DNA of 64,000 nucleotides, taken from NCBI RefSeq assembly GCF_001027745.1, contig NZ_LECU01000008.1:62001-126000 (forward strand), in the 5' to 3' direction. The DNA is from Pedobacter sp. BMA (GTDB lineage Bacteria; Bacteroidota; Bacteroidia; Sphingobacteriales; Sphingobacteriaceae). Shown in pieces: positions 59,229 to 64,000 of the stretch (the first letter of the stretch is position 1; each line of letters opens with the position of its first letter). The notes under the pieces are model-generated. The model did not search any database. It saw only the letters and a list, made by a program, of their open reading frames with translations, and was not told the origin of the DNA. Position numbers and translations under genes: made by a program.

Positions 59229-60098
59229 ATGGAAACAAAACAAGTATCAGCTGTGCTAAAATCACCTGCACCGCATATGGTTGGCGACGGCTTTAGGGTA
59301 CATAACTTTTTCCCTGGCGGATATACCATAAATATGAGTCCGTTCTTTTTACTGGACTATGGTTCAAAAATTCAATTCTCTGCCAGGAGAATCCCCCGTG
59401 GTGTTGGGATTCATCCACACAGGGGTTTCGAAACGGTTACTATAGCCTACCACGGCGCCGTCGCGCATCATGATAGTTCAGGAAATAGCGGCGTAATTTA
59501 TCCTGGCGATGTACAATGGATGACAGCAGCTGCGGGAATACTCCATAAAGAGTACCATGAAGAGAATTACAGCCTTAGAGGGGGACCATTTCAAATGGTA
59601 CAGTTATGGGTAAACCTTCCTGCAAAAGATAAAATGGGTAAACCAGGATATCAGGCCATTAAACAACAAGCCATGGCCTTTGTTAACCTGCCAGACAATG
59701 GAGGGAAAATTGAAATCATTGCCGGAAATTACAAAGGACAAAATGGAAATGCCCAAACATTTACGCCAATACACCTGTATAATGTAAGATTAAATAAGCA
59801 AGGCAAGGCAAACTTTAGCTTCCCTGCCAACTACAATACTGGTTTCATGGTTATTGAAGGGGCAGTGAAAATTAATCAGAAAGAAATTGCACCCGTCGAT
59901 AGTTTCGTACACTTTAAAAACCAGGGAGAGCAGATTGACGTAGAAGCGTTGGAAGACAGCATTATACTCGTACTGAGCGGAGAGCCAATTGATGAACCCG
60001 TTGTTCAGTATGGTCCTTTTTTGATGAACACCCAGGAAGAAATAAACCAGGCACTGGAAGATTATAACCAGGGAAGATTTGGTTACATAGAAGAATAG
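59229..60098 (+). CDS. Pirin family protein
   Basis: A 289-aa bicupin. The metal site of pirins is present: HPHRGFETVTI (first two His, about 61-63) and ILHKEYHEEN (last His and Glu, about 108-114), with Fe expected in the N-terminal cupin. Some bacterial pirins act as quercetin dioxygenases, others bind regulators or pyruvate dehydrogenase. Open reading frame begins at 59175, but that falls in the hairpin; the ATG at 59229 (METKQVSAVLKSP) is the true start. It comes 75 bp after yceI; redox linkage through the Crp-type regulator is possible. Confidence 0.9.
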   Translation: METKQVSAVLKSPAPHMVGDGFRVHNFFPGGYTINMSPFFLLDYGSKIQFSARRIPRGVGIHPHRGFETVTIAYHGAVAHHDSSGNSGVIYPGDVQWMTAAAGILHKEYHEENYSLRGGPFQMVQLWVNLPAKDKMGKPGYQAIKQQAMAFVNLPDNGGKIEIIAGNYKGQNGNAQTFTPIHLYNVRLNKQGKANFSFPANYNTGFMVIEGAVKINQKEIAPVDSFVHFKNQGEQIDVEALEDSIILVLSGEPIDEPVVQYGPFLMNTQEEINQALEDYNQGRFGYIEE

Positions 60099-60122
60099 AA
60101 CAGCTTCAATACATAAATCCTG

Positions 60123-60151
60123 AAGCCGGCAGATGTAAAACCTGCCGGCTT
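60123..60151 (+). terminator. Intrinsic terminator after the pirin gene
   Basis: AAGCCGGCAG / CTGCCGGCTT, a perfect 10-bp stem with a 9-base loop, followed by TCTATATG; the T run is short. Confidence 0.7.
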
Positions 60152-60220
60152 TCTATATGTAGATTTTCATCCAATCTTCACCTTCGTTACTGACATTTGA
60201 TTAAAAATCAGAACAGAAAA

Positions 60221-63200
60221 ATGTCCGGAAAACAAATATTTCAAACTGAGACTAAAAAACGCTGGTATACTTTTACCTGGGTTAGCCGAACCTTATTTTT
60301 AGTTTTCATTGTAGCAATCCTTTGCGTGGCTTATACTTTATCATCGGTTCAGGAGCCAGATTTACCTTTCCTAAACACCAACTCGCCCCTTACGCAAAAG
60401 CAGTTGGATAAGCTAAAAAAATCTCAGCAGTACAAAGCATTCGTAATCGAAAAATCCCGGCTTGAGAAAATCAGAAAAGACAGAGCGCTACGTATTTTAA
60501 CCAAACATGGAGATAAAAAACGCATCAACATGGCCTTTTATGTAAGCTGGGCTGCAACTAAAGATAAATCACTCGCAGATTTAAAAAGGAATATTGGCCA
60601 TTTAGATATGGTTGCCACTGAATCTTTCTTTTTAAATGGCGACTCAATAGTTGATAAGGCAGATACCGCGGCTTTAAATGTTATACATGCAGGAAAAAAA
60701 TCTGCTATTGCAGTAGTATCCAACTTCAACAAAGATCACTGGGATGGTAATGCGGTAAAGCGGCTACTTGATGACCACCCTGCTCAACAGAAACTGATTT
60801 ACAACTTAATATCAATCACAAAAAAACATGGCTATAAAGGGATAAACATCGACTTCGAAGAATTGAATCTGGAAAACAATCAAAGTTTCAATGCTTTCAT
60901 GAAAAATCTATATGATCAGTTTCATGCAGATAACCTGATCATCTCTCAGGATATTTCTCCGGAAAATGACGACTATCAACCGGAGGTACTCCAGAAATAT
61001 AACGACTATATAGTTTTAATGGCCTATGATCAGCATACTGATCAAAGTAATGCCGGCGATATTTCCCATCAGGAATGGGTAGAAGAAAAATTAGATGACA
61101 TCTGTGCAAAAGTAGATCCTGGAAAAGTAATTCTGGCTTTAGCCTGTTATGGATATGACTGGCCCGATAAAAGTATTGGAAAATCGGTAACTTACGAGGA
61201 GGCCATGACTACTGCGGTTACCTTCAAAAGTAAGGTAAACTACGATCCCAACTCGGCCAATTTAAATTACAGTTATAATGATGGTAGCGGTATTAAACAT
61301 GAAGTTTATTTTACAGATGCTGCAACTTATTTCAACCTGATCCGCAAGGCGGATGACTGGAATATTGCCGGGGTAGCACTGTGGAGATTAGGCTCAGAAG
61401 ATAAACGCTTATGGTCTTTCATCTCAAATGATTTAAGTCTGGATACGCTTCAAAAAAAACCATTCGACCTGCGTAAAATCTCTTTCCTCAACATGGGCGG
61501 GATTTCATACATAGGGGATGGGGAAATTCTGGACCTGGTTTCAACACCGCGGCTTGGGGCGGTTAGATTTACCCTTAACAAGGACAACTTTACCATTGCC
61601 GATCAAAAGTACATGCGCTTACCGGAACAATATGTGATTAAACGTTTTGGCGAAGCTGATAAAAAAATTGCGTTGACATTTGATGACGGACCAGATCCGG
61701 TTTATACCCCACAGGTACTGAATATTCTTAAACAGGAACAGGTACCCGGATGCTTTTTTGTTGTAGGCATCATGGCCGAAAAAAACATGGAGTTGCTGAG
61801 ACAGGAGTATGACTCCGGATACGAAATTGGCAATCATACTTTTTTTCATCCTGATATGTCTGCTATAGGCCCCCGGAGGGTGAAATTCGAGTTGAACGCC
61901 ACGAGAAGGCTCATCGAAGCCGTAACAGGACACAGTACCATTCTGTTCCGTGCCCCTTTTAATGCTGATGCCGAGCCTCAGAATATTTCGGAAATCTTGC
62001 CAGTGGCACAAAGCCGCAAAGAAAACTATATTAACATTGGTGAATACATTGATCCTGAGGACTGGGAACCAGGCAAAACGGCAGATCAGATTTTTAATGA
62101 GGTAGTGAAACAGCACGAAAACGGTAATATCCTCTTGTTGCACGATGCCGGAGGAAACCGTGAAGCAACTGTTGCTGCGCTACCCAGAATTATTAAGTAC
62201 TTTAAATCACAGGGATATACTTTTACAACAGTAGGAGATTTGATGGGCAAAAAAAGAGCTGAACTGATGCCTGCTGTAAAATCTGATGCGAACAGCGGGT
62301 TCAGCGGATCTGGAGATTATTTTTTCATCAGCTTCTTCTATTATGCCAATATTGTTTTAGATATCGTATTCACAGTGGCCATTGTGCTGGCGATCTTAAG
62401 AACAATCTTCATTGCCTATCTGGCAATTAAACAGCGCAAAAAGGCAAAGAAATACGCACATCAGCTCATTGAAAACCCATCGGTAAAAGTGAGCGTTATT
62501 ATTCCAGCATACAATGAAGAGGTAACAGCGGTACAAACCATTAATAGCCTGCTTAAAACTACCTATCCTGATTTTGAGCTGATATTCATTGATGACGGAT
62601 CGAAGGACAAAACATTTGACATGGTTCAATCCAGATTCGGCGACCATCCTCAGGTAAAAGTTTACCGGAAAGAAAATGGTGGAAAAGCTTCAGCATTGAA
62701 CTATGGTATCGCAAAGGCCGCTTCAGATTTTGTAATCTGCATAGATGCCGATACGCAGCTTAAAACGGATGCGGTTAATGAACTGATGCGCTATTTTTAT
62801 AGCGATAAGGTAGCAGCTGTTGCAGGCACAGTTAAAGTAGGAAACGCCAATAACATCATTACAAAATGGCAGTCTATTGAGTATATAACGGCTCAAAATA
62901 TGGATCGGAGAGCATTTGATTTACTCAATACCATTACTGTTGTACCCGGAGCTATCGGCGCATTCAGAAAATCAGTAATCCTCGAGGTTGGTGGCTTTAC
63001 CATCGACACCCTTGCTGAAGACTGTGATCTGACTATGCGGATCCTAAGAGCGGGTTATCGGGTAAAAAATTGCGACACCGCAATTGCTTACACTGAAGCT
63101 CCTGAGACAGTTAACATGCTTTTAAAACAACGTTTTCGCTGGAGCTTTGGCGTATTACAAAGTTTCTGGAAAAACCGTAAAACACTTCTGAATAAAAAAT

Positions 63201-63625
63201 ACGGGTATTTTGGAATGGTGGGAATGCCGAACATTTTGGTCTATCAAATCATTTTGCCACTCTTTTCGCCGCTTGCAGATTTCTTTATGTTTTTATCCCT
63301 TATCAGCGGACTATTTTCCTTAAGTACCATAAACAATCTGACCCTTACCGGTTTTTCAGGAATACTGAGCCTGCACAATGGTTTCGGTCAGGTATTATTT
63401 TACTACATTATTTTTATTCTGGTAGATATGCTTTTCGCTGGTATCGCGTTCAGAATGGAAAATGAAAAACTAAAAAACCTGCTATACATTTTTCCGCAAA
63501 GGTTTTTCTGGAGACAATTAATGTATATCGTATTATTTCGCTCATTTAGAAAAGCCATTAAAGGTGAACTTGAAACATGGGGAACTTTAAAAAGGACAGG
63601 AAATGTTAAAGAAGCTAATGCCTAG
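60221..63625 (+). CDS. Fusion protein: GH18 domain, NodB polysaccharide deacetylase and GT2 synthase
   Basis: A 1134-aa multi-domain membrane protein. The frame opens at a TTG at 60197; the ATG at 60221 (MSGKQIFQTETKKRW) is preferred. Order: one helix near 22-40 (TLFLVFIVAILCVAYTL), a GH18-type glycosidase about 100-420 (KGINIDFEELN with catalytic Glu; YIVLMAYDQHTD), a NodB deacetylase about 480-680 (KIALTFDDGPDPVYTPQ; GNHTFFHPDM with H-x3-H), helix near 700-725, a processive GT2 about 755-980 (VSVIIPAYNEE; DADTQL; QRFRWSFG as the QxxRW motif), and five or so C-terminal helices. It resembles chitin or PNAG synthase joined to its own modification enzymes; all active sites seem intact. Confidence 0.9.
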   Translation: MSGKQIFQTETKKRWYTFTWVSRTLFLVFIVAILCVAYTLSSVQEPDLPFLNTNSPLTQKQLDKLKKSQQYKAFVIEKSRLEKIRKDRALRILTKHGDKKRINMAFYVSWAATKDKSLADLKRNIGHLDMVATESFFLNGDSIVDKADTAALNVIHAGKKSAIAVVSNFNKDHWDGNAVKRLLDDHPAQQKLIYNLISITKKHGYKGINIDFEELNLENNQSFNAFMKNLYDQFHADNLIISQDISPENDDYQPEVLQKYNDYIVLMAYDQHTDQSNAGDISHQEWVEEKLDDICAKVDPGKVILALACYGYDWPDKSIGKSVTYEEAMTTAVTFKSKVNYDPNSANLNYSYNDGSGIKHEVYFTDAATYFNLIRKADDWNIAGVALWRLGSEDKRLWSFISNDLSLDTLQKKPFDLRKISFLNMGGISYIGDGEILDLVSTPRLGAVRFTLNKDNFTIADQKYMRLPEQYVIKRFGEADKKIALTFDDGPDPVYTPQVLNILKQEQVPGCFFVVGIMAEKNMELLRQEYDSGYEIGNHTFFHPDMSAIGPRRVKFELNATRRLIEAVTGHSTILFRAPFNADAEPQNISEILPVAQSRKENYINIGEYIDPEDWEPGKTADQIFNEVVKQHENGNILLLHDAGGNREATVAALPRIIKYFKSQGYTFTTVGDLMGKKRAELMPAVKSDANSGFSGSGDYFFISFFYYANIVLDIVFTVAIVLAILRTIFIAYLAIKQRKKAKKYAHQLIENPSVKVSVIIPAYNEEVTAVQTINSLLKTTYPDFELIFIDDGSKDKTFDMVQSRFGDHPQVKVYRKENGGKASALNYGIAKAASDFVICIDADTQLKTDAVNELMRYFYSDKVAAVAGTVKVGNANNIITKWQSIEYITAQNMDRRAFDLLNTITVVPGAIGAFRKSVILEVGGFTIDTLAEDCDLTMRILRAGYRVKNCDTAIAYTEAPETVNMLLKQRFRWSFGVLQSFWKNRKTLLNKKYGYFGMVGMPNILVYQIILPLFSPLADFFMFLSLISGLFSLSTINNLTLTGFSGILSLHNGFGQVLFYYIIFILVDMLFAGIAFRMENEKLKNLLYIFPQRFFWRQLMYIVLFRSFRKAIKGELETWGTLKRTGNVKEANA

Positions 63626-63631
63626 CTACAT

Positions 63632-63674
63632 AAAAAAGCCCGCTCACCATTTAAAATGTTGAGCGGGCTTTTTT
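63632..63674. terminator. Bidirectional intrinsic terminator
   Basis: AAAAAAGCCCGCTCA / TGAGCGGGCTTTTTT is a perfect 15-bp stem with a 13-base loop and A/T runs on both sides, between the convergent fusion gene and ispF. Confidence 0.92.
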
Positions 63675-63703
63675 AATTTATTCGGTCAAATACGCTGCAG
63701 ATA

Positions 63704-64000
63704 TTAAACTACCTCATTCTTTTCAATCAGGCAAACTGCATAGGCAACTACGCCCTCTTCCCGCCCCACAAAACCCATTGTTTCATTTGTGGTGGCCTTG
63801 ATGGAGATGTCTTCAACAGAGATACCGATAGCATGAGCAATATTCTCCTGCATAGCAGGAATATGAGGATTGATCTTTGGTGCTTCCAGACATAACATTG
63901 CATCGATGTTTCCAATCTGCCAGCCTTTTTCCGACAACAGTTTTACCGTTTCTTTAAGCAATATTAAACTGCTGATTCCGCGCCATCTTTCATCCGTATT
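63704..64000 (-). CDS. ispF: 2-C-methyl-D-erythritol 2,4-cyclodiphosphate synthase, 5' end cut
   Basis: An isoprenoid (MEP pathway) enzyme; forms MEcPP from CDP-ME2P with a Zn/Mg pair. Only the C-terminal 98 codons are in the window; the frame is open to the right edge, with NTDERWRGISS before the first listed start, so the upstream Asp/His metal motif lies outside. Seen: NTDERW-type segment (family D-T-D-x3), IDAMLCLEAPKINPHIPAMQENIA (about the K-x3-P-H-x3-M element), and ATTNETMGFVGREEGVVAYAVCLI, the conserved CDP-binding end. Convergent with the GH18-NodB-GT2 gene. The reading starting at 63961 is not a true start. Confidence 0.93.
   Translation of the reverse strand, partial: NTDERWRGISSLILLKETVKLLSEKGWQIGNIDAMLCLEAPKINPHIPAMQENIAHAIGISVEDISIKATTNETMGFVGREEGVVAYAVCLIEKNEVV

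Noticed and set aside
58913..59329. 138-codon minus-strand ORF across yceI and pirin
   Set aside because: It spans two real genes and an intergenic hairpin on the opposite strand.
61619..62143. 174-codon minus-strand ORF
   Set aside because: Antisense to the NodB domain of the fusion gene; no protein features.
1..64000. Phage-defence system, prophage or integrated element
   Set aside because: I looked for nucleases, reverse transcriptases, integrases, toxin pairs and att-like repeats and found none; gene content is core and surface-sugar type throughout.
1..64000. rRNA or tRNA genes
   Set aside because: No cloverleaf-like or rRNA-like stretch was recognised in the gaps, most of which are shorter than 300 bp.

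Overview
The window looks like a chromosomal segment of a Bacteroidota bacterium, most likely Pedobacter or a close relative in the Sphingobacteriaceae. The reasons are: many families typical of that group (DUF3108, DUF3109, DUF2480, DUF4834, DUF6427, DUF6702, HupE, M1 peptidase, tricorn-like S41 protease, YfhO), lipoproteins with Bacteroidota-type signals, moderate to low GC with A/T-rich gaps, few Shine-Dalgarno sequences, and repeated TAnnTTTG promoter boxes of the Bacteroidota primary sigma factor. The genus is inferred by family recognition, not by a search. I saw no rRNA, tRNA, insertion sequence, prophage or CRISPR array.

Layout. 1-6.8 kb is a surface-polysaccharide precursor block: a secreted TIG/FG-GAP protein cut by the left edge, a TviB/WbpO-type UDP-sugar dehydrogenase, GDP-fucose synthase on the opposite strand, and the dTDP-rhamnose operon rmlB-C-D-A. 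6.9-13.7 kb holds two minus-strand groups: DUF2480/DUF3108/DUF3109, and an envelope group of coaX, an outer-membrane barrel protein, lptC and a PpiD-like chaperone. 13.8-19.7 kb carries a DUF6427 membrane protein, an MJ1255-type glycosyltransferase, an LpxH-like phosphatase, an overlooked 31-residue membrane protein and a YfhO protein. 19.8-24.3 kb has an alginate-lyase-family protein, a GbsR/MarR regulator, DUF4834, YwbE and uvrB. A 22-bp triple tandem repeat lies upstream of uvrB. 24.5-32.2 kb holds an M1 peptidase and HupE, DUF6702, a degenerate deacetylase-like protein, upp, a YjjG-like nucleotidase, DinB and a lipoprotein with four copies of a His/Cys motif.

32.3-45.4 kb is a second polysaccharide region: flippase, three methyltransferase-like proteins, three glycosyltransferases, a GH29 fucosidase, a rhomboid protease and a 1061-residue tricorn-like protease. 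45.4-51.3 kb carries a PfpI-family protein, a hypothetical protein with kinase-like motifs, a serine hydrolase, an LpxL-like acyltransferase and typA. 51.4-57.7 kb is the most unusual stretch: a decayed gene remnant, two divergent esterases, then a tight plus-strand run of ATP-grasp enzyme, YbdK-type carboxylate-amine ligase, lone class I glutamine amidotransferase and a second ATP-grasp-like protein. This reads as an uncharacterised amide-bond-forming pathway. 57.8-64 kb has a small Cys-rich membrane protein missed by simple ORF calling, a Crp/Fnr regulator, YceI, pirin, a GH18-NodB-GT2 fusion protein and the 3' part of ispF.

The strongest candidates for new biology are the amidoligase-like operon, the four-repeat His/Cys lipoprotein, the kinase-like hypothetical protein, and the recurring promoters that put the predicted transcription start at or within a few bases of the start codon.
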